DNA from: Embiotoca jacksoni
Lineage: Eukaryota > Chordata > Actinopteri > Embiotocidae
NCBI GenBank assembly: GCA_022577435.1
Contig: JAKOON010000008.1
Span: forward strand, 14,557,001-14,621,000
DNA length: 64,000 nt
Reading direction: 5' to 3'
Shown piece after piece: positions 23,201 to 37,100 of the stretch (the stretch's first letter is position 1; each line of letters opens with the position of its first letter). The notes under the pieces are model-generated. The model ran no database searches. It saw only the letters and a list, made by a program, of their open reading frames with translations, and was not told where the DNA came from. Position numbers and translations under genes: made by a program.

Positions 23201-24469
23201 GGCGCACAATAACATCTAACATAAGCAATTCAGAAGCCTTTTAAAAACATGAATATTGACATTTTATTCTTATTTATTTAATGTAAAACTGTACAATAAA
23301 ACCAGAATGGCTTTCTTTTTAACAAAGTTGAGAGTTAGAGCACAGTTGAGGACCTGCTGCAGTTACCCTATCATCCCACACTCCCACAGCACCTCACCGA
23401 GGATACCCTGAGGGAACATGACTGTACGCCTCTCTCAGCTCCATGATACATGCAGACCGAAACAGCAAATGACCCTTTGATTATCTGTGAAAGGATAAAA
23501 GGGTGGCTCACTGATCCGTGACCAGGAAGGAATCCGTTGCTGCTTTGCTTTCCAAGGAAAACCTATGTGAAGATATTAGACAGGAAAGTGAGATAAACGC
23601 TCATTTATAGCTTAAATCTCAATGAGGTATGGCTTATTCTGTCTGAGTGCTCTCGTCTATTAAGTTTTTTTTGCTTTTTTAATGATGTGGGATATTGAGC
23701 CAGAGCAAGTGTGCTACCAGCAAAAATGCCAATAGATGCCTTAATTGTAGAGATTGTGAATGGTGTGTAAGTAAGCATTAATTGGTGGAAGATTGTGTCA
23801 CATATGTGATATTATATCATGACTGGAGGTTGGTAATCCCTTCATAAGCTGGTAGCCAAAAGTCACATGAAACAACGTCTTTATATCTTTGCTGATTGAA
23901 GGCTGTAGGCTGTGCAGAGTTATGCAGACTGGTAATAAATGAAAGGCTTTTGGTAAGCCTGTGGATCGGCTGAGTTCGCTCAGTTTATATTTCAGAATTT
24001 CTTAAATTGCACTCTGCCAGCGAGTTTGACCAGGTGGATTTAAATTTAATATTAAAGTCCTCAACTTCTAAAAAACAGCCTGTTGTCAATTTAAGAGCTC
24101 TGTGATTGCTGTTTATGTAAAGAAAAAATACTTTTGTACAGGCAGACAGCACATACTTTACTATAAAGGTGAGTCAAGGTTGCATTAAATGCATTAAATT
24201 TAAAAGAGTGCACATGTTCATTTAAAATACATGAGCTAGACCTCCATTTATGTTTGCTCCCAAAGAGGCTTTTAGTCTTTTATTTTCCCTCCTTCTTGAA
24301 AATCATTTCTAAAAACAATTCTTGGATAATTCTTCAGTGTGTGGGTTTTATTACTGTGACTGATGAAGGTACTGTATAAATGAGCATCTGAAACATACAA
24401 AGCTGTTGACAGCAGTGAGATTTGCACGGAGGAAGGATTTGTAAGTATGAACACGACGGAAGGCATAGC

Positions 24470-24500
<31 letters not shown>

Positions 24501-27500
24501 GATTTTCTTTTTATAGCTTTTGGTAATGTGCTGCCTACAGGAAAATGTGGTCTGGGTTCTTTCCTGCTTGTATTTTTAGTCAGACAAACTCCCTTTCAAG
24601 ATAAATTTACTCAGGCGGTAGAGATGATGGAGGACATCCATCGCTTCATTCATCCATTTTTGAAGCTCTTATCCTGGTCAGTGTCACACTGACCAGGATA
24701 AGAGCTTCTGTGCCAACAGGGTGAGCAAAGCAGTCCAGTGCTCTTTTTCCCAGCAACAGGCTCTTCCTTGGGGATCCATAAGTGCTCCCAGGACACATGG
24801 GATATGTAATCCCTTCAACATGTTCTGGGTATGCCCGGAGTTTCCACTCACTTTGTCATGCCCAGAACACTTCCAAAGGGAGCCTCCCAGACATCTCAAC
24901 CAGCTCCTGAGGGGAGTGAGCAGCTTGATAACACGGGCCTCCTAAATCACTGCGCTCCTCACTCAGAAATGTAAACTCAGGTGACCCCTGTAGCTCAGTC
25001 AGGTGCAACATCCACTGTACACATCCACACCTGTGTGGCTGCAGCACAGGAAACCTCTCATATCTCTGTTACATGGACTAGTACACATGTCTACAGGACA
25101 TCAACAGCCCATTTCCATAGTTTTCTGAAAAACTTCCCTCCCTGTCCTGAGGACGGATGAACCTACTGGGTACCATTTGACAGACACTCTTGCGGCGCAG
25201 CCCGTCAAGGTTGGAGGATTTGCGCATAAATGAGGCATATCTGTGCTAAGTGTAAACAGTCAACAGGGACTGTCACTCATCCTCTTGCTGCCTAAATTCT
25301 GCTTTGAGGTGCTGAGGCCACAGCTGTCTGAAAAACTAACATGATCCTGCAAATCTGATAGTCTGGCAGAGAGACACAGGTCTTGGGCATGGACACGGAT
25401 ATTTGTTTGTTTGCTGTGCTTCTTCTGGTTTTTTTTTTTTTTTAGTTCAATCACTTTTTCTGTCTCATTTACTGTAAATGTTACTCTTTTAATCAAGTTT
25501 TGTCTGCGCACCGATATATTTGATCATTCTAGCTGTAACTCAAATGTCATATACTAATCTTTACTATCATCACCTGGTTACTTAATTGTATATTTGGTAG
25601 AGTGAAAACTGGAAATGCATTAAAGTCCTAAAAATGGATGGTTCAGACTGTATCTCCAAACAGTTATCAGAAGTGAGTAGATACATTAATATGAGTTAAA
25701 CTCAAGCCTTTGTTCTGACAATTTCCCACTGATTAGTTTGACAGTCAAAGTGTGATTTGCATTTGCTGTTGTGCTGTCAAAATGTTCTTTATACAGCCAG
25801 ACAGTATGAATTTTTGTGAATGGTTGCTTGTATCAGGATATGGCTGCTGGATTGCAGGGTTGACATTTACTCTGTTGGGTATCAGTGATCACTGTCTAGT
25901 GGACTAAAACTATTTCCTCAGATTACATAAAATGTATAGTTACAGAGAAATTTACCCGCCTGGAGGGGCATGAGTTCACTTTGCTAGTCGTAGTGAGGAA
26001 TGCAGTTTTTCCAGAAAGAAAAATCTTGCAATGGCTATTTTGAAGTTAATGACTTATTATTCATTTATCTGTCTTTGTGCAGCCCAAAACCTTTGAATTA
26101 TTATTGTATTTTGCACCAGTGCATTCTTTCTCCAGTTTGTGGTTTGCTCAAACTCCATTTTGTTTCAAAATTATAAACACAACCCTGATTGTGGTACTGT
26201 AGCTGGCAGTAGTGCTTTCAGCTTGGCCAGGTGCCCCATTGGACATAGTTGGTAGAGTTCATAGGTGGGAAGAACTTGAGACAGCTTTGATCACTTGCTA
26301 CACTTTGCTGAAGCGGATTGGTAAGACTGTCTTACATTTATTTTACAACAAGTTGATGGTCAGCATTGTCACACTGTCTCTACTTGTCTTTGCTGTGCAG
26401 GAGGCTCGACCCGTCTGAGCGTCCACTGCAGATGGTGTATGACTACCTGGCATCTTTGGGCTACTCAGATCCTGTTCGAGTGCAGCAAGAAGCCGCCAAC
26501 TCAGACCTCAGCTGTATGATCCGTTTCTACAGTGGTGAGTACTCAACCACAGGGGCCATCATCCCAAATTTTCACTGTGTGCTGCTGCTAAGAGGTATCT
26601 GCTAAGTGCTTGGTGCCTGTCTCTGAAAACAGACCTAAAGGCCCAAACACGCTGCAGCAGGTCATATATTCCAAAATGGTTTCATCATGTCCTCTTTTGA
26701 TCACGCGTTAAAAGTGTGTGTGCTTTCAGCAAGGACACACCTCTGGATAAAGTGGAGGCAGTTGTTGTTTGAGACTCTCTGAGTGTGCTGTCTCTAGTAT
26801 TCAGTATAGCCTGGGATACTATAAACACCCACCCACCATGGGCTCATGATGGCTGACTGAGCATCCTACATCCTGTGGTGTTGCATGCTTCCTCGACCCC
26901 AGGACTGGAGTGACAAAGTGTCCCTGCATCAGTGTGATAAATGCAGCACCAGAATGGATGTGACTCTGGAGAAACCAGAGACAAATTTCGGTTCTTGAAT
27001 GTATCTTAGTACAGCTCACATAAACCTGCAGTTATCGCGAGCTGTCCTCCTTCGACTCTGTCCTTAAAGACACTTATACAATAGCCACAATTCAGGCCTT
27101 TTCCATTAAGGATAAATGGTGTACGATGCTCTGTAATGCGTTTCCACTTAATAAACCAAGTTCTGTTCCTGCTGAGTCAGCGGAACTCCTGATGTTTGGG
27201 GTTAGAACTGCTCACAGACTGCCGTGCTATTGAAACAGGAAGACTCACTCCACCACAACATCTAAAGGGCTCACATTTACTTCCTCCCTGTCAAGTACAC
27301 AGGCCTCCATACACAGAATGCAGTGCTGCTACTTGGACTGAAAATACATGCTAAACTCAAACGTCATCAGTTTTGTAGGGAAATTCTGTGGAGACACGAG
27401 GAGATGTTGTATTTCATTACTTTAAGCGTGTCAAACAACCAGATTACATTTAGGTTTGTCCTGTTGTAAAGATGTAACACAATTGATAATTAATAACTGT

Positions 27501-30500
27501 GAGGGTTCTGACTCAGTTGGGAAGCTGAGGAAGTTGAATCCTTGACTTTTTACACTACATAAGAAACCATATTTCACATTATTAAGTCTGGAAAATCATC
27601 GCTCAGAACAATATTTGAGTTATAAGCAGCATTTTTATTGTGTTTTGTTTTCTGAGCCTCTTTAACTGATGTTTATTTGTCTAGCTGACAGATCCCAGGG
27701 TCACTGTGGCCTCAGTCTTATTCCTAGTCCTTATGTGTCCAGTGGCCAACTGCTGTTTGCTTCTTGCCAACATGGGAACTGATCAGATCTTGGCTACTAT
27801 CAGTAGTCAGGCCACATTGGCCAGAGTCTAGCCAGGCCCCTTGGAGACTTCCTGCCTCCTTTTGTCATCTCATGGGAAAAGAGGACCAGGGAACAGGCAT
27901 GACTGGTATTCAGGCACTCTTAACACCCAGCTTAGGCCCACAGGACAACTTGATTTGGCCATTTGATGCCTGTAGAACTGATAAAGAAGTAACTCATAAA
28001 ATAGCCTCCCTGTTGTTGTGGTAACTTGTGTTCAATTATGTCAGGGTGTTCACTCACTTCCTCCATGTTGGTGTTCAAAAGATTAAAAAAAAAAAAAAAA
28101 CACAAAAAAACCACAAATGGGGCCAGCTTCCCATTTCACAAATAAATGCCACTAGCAAATTGCAGATACATTTGCAAATTCTATAGTCCTGGTTCATGCT
28201 CTTGTTTGGGTTTCAAGTATGTTTTTTTTTTGATGAATTAAAAGTGTCAGAATTAACTCGAGAAGGTGATCTAATGTTGGAAGTCGCAGATTCCATATCA
28301 GATGTTTCATAAAATGGAATTTAGGAGCACTCCAGTCACACAGCTTCCCCTGTAGGCCTCATTTTATTGGCTGGCCCATGGTAACCTTGGTTTTTCATTA
28401 CCACCCACAGTGGTGTTGTAGGTGGGCTGTGTTCTTACTGTTGAAACATAAAACAACAGACTTGTTCTGAGACCCCTCTCACAGGTGTTTGCTTGCCTGC
28501 CAGCTGTTGTCAGGGATAATGATCTGACTAAACAGATGAGGGAAGCTGCGGTCCTTCAGTAAAGATTACACCTGCTACAGACCCTCCTGGTGTGGTGGTC
28601 TGCATTTAATAGGCTTTGACAGTCTACAGTCTACTGAACATTATTGGTTCCCAGCCTGACAGTAGCTGTAAGACGATCATGAGGCACTAAAAATTGATTA
28701 GAGTATCAAGCCATGCAGATAGTTTGGGTTTTATGTCCCCAGATTTTGTCTCCAAGATTTCTGTCATCACCACAACACACGAGAGGTGGATCTTTGTTGG
28801 TGCTCACAGTATTTAAAATACAACACCAAAAAGCTAAGTAGCAGCCAGTCTTTTCACACAGAAAACATTGACTTGCTTACTCTGGCCCTCAAATACGCCT
28901 TTCACTAACATCCGTCGACATGCAACATGCATCCAGGGCCACTTTGAAGGACCAACTTCTGCCTGAATAAGCAAATAGAAATACTGACTGCAGCTCATGG
29001 TGCCGTACGTTCGTGTGTTCATTACACCTGAAGATCTCTGCCTGCTCTCTTCTTCTTTTTATTTTTTTTTGTTACCAGAAAAGATATCCTGTGTGATTCT
29101 GCTGAGCGCAGTACTGAAAGGGAAAGTAGTAGAGACTAACTCGCAAACTGAACTGTTGGCTGAGGCAGCTGTTTAGTGATTAAAAACAAACCGCTACCTG
29201 ACACTTGTTTCACCAAAACCTTTTCTGTTTTTTTTGTTTTCGTAATTCCTGACACACATCAAACCCACAGTTGTAGAAGAGCCCCAGCTGCTTGCACTGT
29301 TCATTTATCCACGCAGTGCAGAGCCTGACCCTCTCAAACCTGCTGGAATAATGAAATAATAAAAGCCTGAATCAAAGTGATTGAGGTTGTGAATTGCAAA
29401 CTCTAGTGATCAGTCATTTACAAACATTAAATACTTTAAATTTAGACTGGATGGCGCATTAAAATGAGGCTGCAGGGAAAAAACATCACTCATTTTGTTA
29501 AATTTCTGTTGCTTCAACTCCTCTCCCACGTTACAAGACGTGTTCATGTTTTTCTTTAGTAGTATATTAACGTGATGTATTAGTTTATTTACATATAGCG
29601 CAGAGGGGAGGTCCGATCAGTTTCATGTGGAGACACATGATAATGCCAGTTGTGAACTGACATACTTTGATCTGACCACTTGTGATCCAATCACCCAGGA
29701 CGAATGTGAGCACCAGATGTGTTGAGGGCCTCAGAAAAATCCACAGACCACATTATTAAGGATTTTCCTTTTAATTTAGTCTTTCTGAAAACTTGATCGC
29801 AGGAACATTTCTGAGTTTTCCACTATTTTCTTTTGGGTAAAATATTAGCTATGGTTACCTCTTCAGGCCTCACATAAGGGCATGCATTTGTTTTATGTGC
29901 CAGTGTTCATATTATGGCATTTGCATGGGTGTGCATTTTTCTATGTACCCATGCACTGTGTTAGTTTCCTTTCTAACCACAATGTGTTGTGGCCATTGAA
30001 GTGTTTCAAAATGCAATGCAGCAGGTAATTTATTGAACTTCAACATAGTCTTATTTGTTCAGGAAACTCATTTCAAACCTTCTCCAGCCTCCTGCTCCCC
30101 TCCTACACACCCTTCTGCTGTGGTGCACAAATGAAATTAAAACAAACATGGACAAGGGAGTACACATTTCTAAATACCGACTTAATAAAAAACACTGCTA
30201 GTGAAAACAACCACAGAGACCTGAGGGCCAGTGGCTCTTTGTGTCGACCCATGCAGCTGCAGCCCAGATGAAGGCTGCTGGAAGCTCTGGCGCTTGTCCC
30301 CTGGGCTGTGTTCCACCTCTGCCTGGGTGATCCCTTGCATCTTTGAGCTCAGAGACCTGACTGCGTAGTTCATGGTAGGCCCAGTGTCAGGATCAGAGCA
30401 GAAGGAAATAAGTCATCTGAGAACAGTGTGAACTCACCTAGTAAGTTATTGATGCGACTGCTGCTAATTTACTAACGGAAATTAAATCCAAGTGAAGATT

Positions 30501-33500
30501 ATGTATGTCCTAAGCTGTGATGGCATGAATGGTGAACCGTCTGGAACTTTGTGTGCCAGTGGTTTATCAGAGTCAAAATGGTCACGTCCTGGAGGAACAG
30601 AAAGACTCGGATCACAGTAAATAATCAAGCCCAAGGTTACTATGGTTCAAATAGGGGAAATAGCCTGTTTACAGGGGCACAAAGAGGAGAAGCAGTCAGA
30701 CTGAGATTTAAGAGAAAAATTTAATTCTATTCAGATCCGAGTTCCCACAGAATTGCCCCGAGCAAGAGATCTGCAGAGAGCAGGCTTTCCCTGGTTTCCT
30801 GGCAGCTTCTCATAATATGCTGTTTCTGTGATGGGGTTCTGTTTTTCCCAAGGATTTCCTCTTTCCCATTCTAAACCTGCAGACCGTCTCTCATCCCCGA
30901 CTCATGGCAAGTTTTAAAGCTAGAAGGCTTACTGCTGCTGCAACATATCCACCATTTTAATGCTCTGTTTTGGTCTTTAATGTCATATTCACAAGCAGTG
31001 TTCAGCTGTGGGATTTCCATTTGTGTTCAACACAGTGCACTATTTCTAAATTTGATATATTGATAAGTAAAATTTTTGCACAAAGTTTAAAGAAGAGATT
31101 GTTTAAAGTAGAGGTAGACACAGACCACCAAGTGGAGGCATCTGGGTGGTGGGTTGAATTTGAATTTGCTGCCAAAAAGAGCTTGCTGTTCTGAGTCAAA
31201 TCAGACTGTGTTTCCGCCTCCACTGACCCCCTACTGCATGCTAATGTAATCTATGCAATCTTGAGCAAGACACAAAAGCTCTGGGATACAGGGAGTATTG
31301 TTTTCAGCTGAGTGCTCAACAGTTGCTTTGAAATAATCCAATATATGAATAAAAACAGATTCAACCTAGAAGGGCACTCGGTGAGTGCAGACTTCCACAA
31401 AGGCTAATAGTTCACTCTTTTATGAAATGCAAATCTTCACCTAAAACTACTATAAATAACAGGATATATTTCCAAAACTATTTGAGCCATTCAAATAGTT
31501 TTGGAAATATATCCTGTTATTTGTAGTAGTAGTAGTTAGTAAAGTTAAATAATATCTGATGCCATGTCAGATATTATTTAACTTTACTACCATCTACTGG
31601 ATTTTTCAATTAAATGAAATTGTATTTATAAAGCACCAACTCACAATACAAGTCACGTCTTACAGACTAAGATAAAGACACTACAATATTATAGAGAGAA
31701 AACCAACATTTCAACAGTTCCTACGTTATCTACATTTGGCGACACTGAAGAGGATAAAGTTAACAGGAAGAAACCACAGACAGAATCAAGCTCAGAGGTG
31801 GGCAGCCATCTGCCTTGATGGGTTTACCACGAGCTCCTGTTAAGGGCTATGCTTCCTTCATGCTGTCACCCAGTTGGCCCGGCTAGCCAGCTGCTTTGGT
31901 ACCTGCTGGGGGACGGCTATCAAAGGCTATGATGGGTCGGCCCATACCGGCTACTGGGGCCTGATGAGCTACCACAGCTAAAGGGGTTGTTGTCCATGTG
32001 TTTCTGATTCAGTAAGCCTCTCCTCCAATGCTGTGAAAAACTACATTTAGTGCAGACAGCAATATCACTGAAAAGAGGCGGAAGAAAAAACACAATTTCT
32101 TACCCTGAACTGGAGAGAGAAAGAGAAGCAGAGGGACAGACACAAACTAATGCTAACTGCTAAACTCTTTCACAGATGTAAAAAGTGAAGGGGAATTTGC
32201 TGACGTACATTATGTATGCTATCATTTAGTTCAGCTGTTGTAAATTATACATTTGGACTACAACAATAATTTTCATATTCAATCTGTGGCTTATTTTCTA
32301 AATTCATCTCTATGTCTATACAGCATTAAAAATCAGTGTAAATGTTTATCACTTTTTTCCCGAGCTCAAAATAATGCCATTAAATACCTTGTTTTGTTTG
32401 GCCAATTGAAAAACAACAAAGAAAATCAGTTTAAAGACAATTTGTTCTAGACAGGCTCATATTTGCAAGACTTGTCAACCATGGAATAATTGGCTTTAAC
32501 TGCTTTAGTAACCATTAATGAGTGATATTAAATAATAATTTTATAATATTATTATTAAGTAGTTCATATGTATAGTAAGAGTTATGAAGACCAGAAGTTA
32601 CTCCAGTTTTATTCTTTTTTTCTTTAAGGATCTATTTTGGCTTCAGTTTTACAAATTCCTTTCTATCCCTCCACCCTGATATAGTTCCTCAGTTCAGTTC
32701 CTTTCTTATTTTTCATCATTCACAAGAAGTTGTGCTTCTGCCTCCCTGATCTGTCACTTGTCACTCTGTCCCTGGGGTTTGGCAGCCTCCCTCACAGCAG
32801 GACGTTTGGCAGCGGTTGATGATTAGTTGAGAGGAGGCAGCATGGTTCTGTCTGTGGCGCCGCTCCTCCACAAAACAGAGTTGCACAACATGTTTCGGCC
32901 ATGTCACTAAACCCCTCTGGAGCCGCCGGGAATGGTCGACATTATTTGTCATCAGTGGGATGGGATTGATTTTGGCAGGGAGAGGTTGCAGGAGACAGTA
33001 TGGACGTTTACCAACTCAGATTGGACTTTTGTGAACAACCTGTTTCCCTAGCAACTATAAGCGCCTCACAGACCTTTGGGGATAGCATGTGTGTTTGTTT
33101 TAGAAGTTGACTCTTTATGGCCTGGACTTGTTTGATGTTCTGTGAATAGGCTAATGACTTTCAGACGGGTGGTTGTATTGATATGGAGATGCACAGGGCA
33201 ATATGTGTATGTGTTGATGCCTGTACGTTCAAACCATAAATGTGCATTTTATGTATTTGTGCATATTTCTCACTAACAGGTCCAGCAGATAAATAATTTA
33301 AGTGAGATACCTTTACCTTTTTTTTTTTTTTTTATAAGCCAAAGGTGATCAAGTGTTTTCCAGTCGTGTTTCTTTAGTACTTTAGATGCGAGCTAATTCC
33401 TTACACAGAAGCACAAACAATAGATGTTGAGCTTCATATCATTCTTTAAATGGTTAATATCACAGAGAAAAATATAGTGTAACTTTAAAGAAGGATGCAA

Positions 33501-34151
33501 TAGCTAGTAGATTTAAGTATTGTGTTAAAAACCCCTTCTTGCATTGTTTCAGGGTTGTTTAAGAGTTCTTTCTTCCAACATGGATGTGCATAACATGAAT
33601 CAGCTACAGCAGACTGTGTGTTAACGTCCTGCAGGTATGCTCTTTAGGATGCCGTCTCCTGGCAGCACAACAAAGCTAGGTGTGGAGTGGGCTTGTTTTT
33701 GGTGATATACCGTGATGCTAGTGAGAGCATCCTGTCAGCCTGTTTCAGCTGGTTGTGAGTTGATATGTGCACTGGAGTGGGCGAGTGTTTTGCTTAATTC
33801 GTGGTTTTAATCTGAAGCTGTGTGAACAAAGAGTAAGTTAAGACAAATACTGGACAATTTCCTTCTACAGACACATTTTTGTTGATAAAGAAATAGAAAT
33901 AAGCCTGGAAGTGACCTATAGTCCAGCTGTTTTCCCTTTTTTAGAGATCTACTTTGCACTGACCTGGTGAGGTTTTGTGTTCTGAGTCAGGGGACCAAGA
34001 AATGCTATTGACCTGCCTGCCAGCCAATTTGTTGTCACAAGTTCCTGATTCATGATCAGTTTCCCTGGCAAAGAAAAACATGAGGAGGCTTTAATTTTAT
34101 TTGGATGCCCTTGTGAAGTGAAAGGGAAAGTGGAGAGAGAGTTAGACAGAA

Positions 34152-34183
<32 letters not shown>

Positions 34184-37100
34184 CAGACTGCCGATGAGAG
34201 CATCTGAGTGGGAGGCAGCATAAGTTGGTTTTAGGAAAATGTAACAACAGAGGACAGGAGGCTGAGGCAGTGTCTCCTCCATGCTTATTTGACCTGCCAT
34301 TAACCTGAGTGTACTTGAAGCCTGGCAGAGACAGCAGCACCGCTGTCTGATGTGTCCTTCAGTAATGGCCAGCTAAGGCTGCTTGCTGTGCAAGTTGGCA
34401 TAATTAAATTGAACAGAGTGAAGTCAAATGTGACAAAACCCTGACTCATCCATCAGTATGACTTATGCTTCTTCTTGGTTAGTGGAGAGAAAGCAGAGAA
34501 ACCTGCGCTGCTGGGTTGAAAAGCAAAACTCTAAAATGGCTTTAATGTAATAGATTTATAATAATAGAGTTAAAAGGATAAACCTCTTCCTTTTCCTGTA
34601 AGATCAAATGTATTATTTTGCAGCTAGATGAACCCGCATGAACAGTATATGAGATAACGGGGCAGTGTCCATCACAAGCACTGATGTAAGACCAGTTCCT
34701 GGAAGTACTACACTGAGGAGTTGACTAATCTATATGTGATATCCTGATGACCTATGAGGATCTATGTGACTTCATTTTCTGGAAACGTCTTGTGTGTAGC
34801 TGCGCAACATTTGCTATTAATTAGCTGAATTTGTTTGTCACAGCAGGGGTGGGGGTTCTTGTGTGTTAGATCGATGCCTGTAGATCAGTGCCAATCTCTG
34901 TGTGTTTTTCTTTCTTTCTTCCAGAGCGTCCAGTGAATGCAGACCAGCAGGAGCGGACCCTGCTGAAAGGTGTGTTCAGCGTTAGGAAGGGCAAGACGCA
35001 GCTGCACAAGTGGGCAGAGCGGCAGGTCCTGCTCTGTGGCACCTGTTTAATCGTGGCCTCTGTGAAAGACAGCCTGACTGGGAAGATGCACATCCTACCC
35101 CTGGTGGGGGGAAAGGTGAGAGCAGCCTGAAAGGGTGTTAACCTATCACTTTCCCCAGAGTCGATCGCACCCTCCAGGCTGAGTGTAGACACTCTACAAC
35201 AACATGGCTGGGCCAAGCGGCTGGATGAAGTTAAAAAGATGACGTAATACTCCACAGGCAGAATTGTGTATGTCATTCTTCTGCTGTTTCAGAGTTTACT
35301 GAGATTGATTCAAGTTAGCATTTTGTAATGAAAACCTGTGTACTCTGGTCTTTGACAGAGCAAAGTTAATTAAATTTAGTTTTATTTATATAGTACTAAA
35401 TTACAACATGTCATCTCAGTGCACTTAACATAGTAAGGCTGAGACCTTACACCATTACAGAGAGGAACCCAGCAATTCAATAATTCCCACATGAGCGACC
35501 ATGGGAAGGAAAAAAAACCCTCTTTTAGCAGAAAGAAATCTCAGACAGAACCAGGCTCAGAGGTGGGTGGCCAATCGCCTTGACCGGTTGGGGTGAGGGG
35601 AAAGCGGAGAGAGAAAAGAGCAGCAAAGAGAGACAACAAACAATAAACATTCGGCAGGTTGGATGAAGCTCTGGAGTCACGGACACCTGCAGAAAAGTAC
35701 ACGAGAGAGAGAGGACAGAGAGGGAGATGAAGAAAGAAGACGCACAGTTAAGGACATGCAATAGTGGCATATAAACACATGGAGAGTGAAAGACAGAGGA
35801 GCTCATTGCATCATGGGAGGTTCCCCAGCATCCTAGGCAGATATAGCAGCATACCTAAAGGATGGCTCAGGGTCACATGAGCCAGCCCTAACAATTACCT
35901 CTATCAAATAGAATTTATCAAAAAAATGGAAGAAAAAAAGACGATACTTCTGCATCCATTTTTAATTTTTTTTTTTTTTTTATTGTTTATTGTGAATCAT
36001 ACAATGTTCTAGGAATACAATCTTAAATGTTTTGGTGTTATCACTGCTCTCCTTGTGCTTTCACCCTAAGTAATGTTATAACACAACTGAAGTGAACATG
36101 TTCTCTAAGGGATCTTTCAGTAAACATCAGAACTGAAGATCACTGAAGTAGAGAACAGTGATGGAAAGTTGGTACTGCAAACAAACACATAATCTCAAAC
36201 GAAATACTGAACCAACAGTGACTGACATACACCTATCATGATAATGGTGTTCATCCTATTTGTGTGTTGTCTTTGTATCGAGGTGGAGGAAGTGAGGCGG
36301 AGGCAACACTGCCTGATGTTCAGCTCAGCCGGATCACAGGCCCAGACATACTTTGTCAACTTTGACACACTCGCAGACTACCAGCGATGGCATCGGCAGG
36401 CATTAAAAGTAAGCAAGAGACAAAGGGTGTGTGTCATGCTGTGTGTGTTGCACAACAAGTGTCTCCTGTGGTTTCTTTCAGCAGCAGTTTGTTTGCTTAC
36501 AGTTGGTCCCTCGTGGCTTGTACTTAAATCAGCAATTCAAGGTCGGAGCTACAGTTGCATTGTGCCTGTTGAGTCGTCCAGTGAGACACTGCCCCTCCAT
36601 CTGAGTGTGTCTGATTGGCTTCACAGAGGCACTGTTGGGTATTAATTGAACAATATACATCTATTCCGATTTTTTTTTTCTTTTACTTCGATGAGGGGCC
36701 CTCAGCAGCAGAGCTGTATATAGTATAATTCACTGTGGATTACAAGATGCTAAATGACTCAAACATATTTTTGTACTTGGGTTATTCACAATGTGTTTTT
36801 CAGAGAGTCCTGCCAGTTCTTCACAGCTGCTCATCAAAAAAATGCATTGTTTCTATTCTGCTCAGCTTGCTTTGTCTCTAATATCCTAATTAATGGCTGT
36901 TGTGCTGCAGCCCCTTCCTGGAGCTGAACAACCTCTCTGAGACTCTCCACTGAGGCAGAGCCAGCATACAATTAGCCATGGAGGGAGAAAGCCAACAGAA
37001 AAAAAAGAAAATCCAATTAGTTGCAGATTCATATTAAGTCCAAGATCTCTCTCTACCACGTTGGTATGGATTACTGGGTTAGAGTAGCCTGTTAGCGCAC

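Larger units (their letters stand above)
22557..26400 (+). other. phlpp2 intron 2
   Basis: A 3.8-kb intron with two retroposon-like fragments (22568-22725 and 24640-24975), a 47-bp palindrome (24662-24708) and a poly(T) run at 24473-24497. No coding exon is supported in the remainder. Confidence 0.6.
22273..26534 (+). other. phlpp2: phlpp2 N-terminal / RA-like region (exons 22273-22556 and 26401-26534)
   Basis: It encodes MKRNGSRRCMTRKTRFGSR, then RERDWLKGDTQRGCVCLYG, a Pro/Gln/Thr linker, VEELCAQRDGQGLYVQLHGD and RPLQMVYDYLASLGYSDPVR. This matches the basic start and Ras-association-like region of vertebrate PHLPP2. The linker replaces the Thr/Ser run of the human protein. The 3' splice site of the first exon is a tandem CAGCAG (22270-22275). 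Confidence 0.88.
26535..34924 (+). other. phlpp2 intron 3
   Basis: The largest intron (8.4 kb). It holds the twin hairpins (31447-31589), one copy of a dispersed fish repeat (about 31600-31860), poly(A) at 28085-28100, poly(T) at about 33319-33334 and a GA run at 34150-34184. No coding exon is supported; the open frames (for example 27764-28024 and 33949-34340) show no family match. Confidence 0.6.
34925..36408 (+). other. phlpp2: phlpp2 PH domain (exons 34925-35115 and 36283-36408)
   Basis: About residues 140-242 from MKRNGSR. Visible blocks are LLKGVFSVRKGKTQLHKWAE, RQVLLCGTCLIVASVKDSLT, GKMHILPLVGGKVEEVRRRQ, CLMFSSAGSQAQTYFVNFDT and LADYQRWHRQALK; the Trp near the end sits in the C-terminal PH helix. 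In mammals this domain is needed for PKC targeting and contributes weakly to lipid binding. The phase-0 junction at 35115/36283 is clean. Confidence 0.93.
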
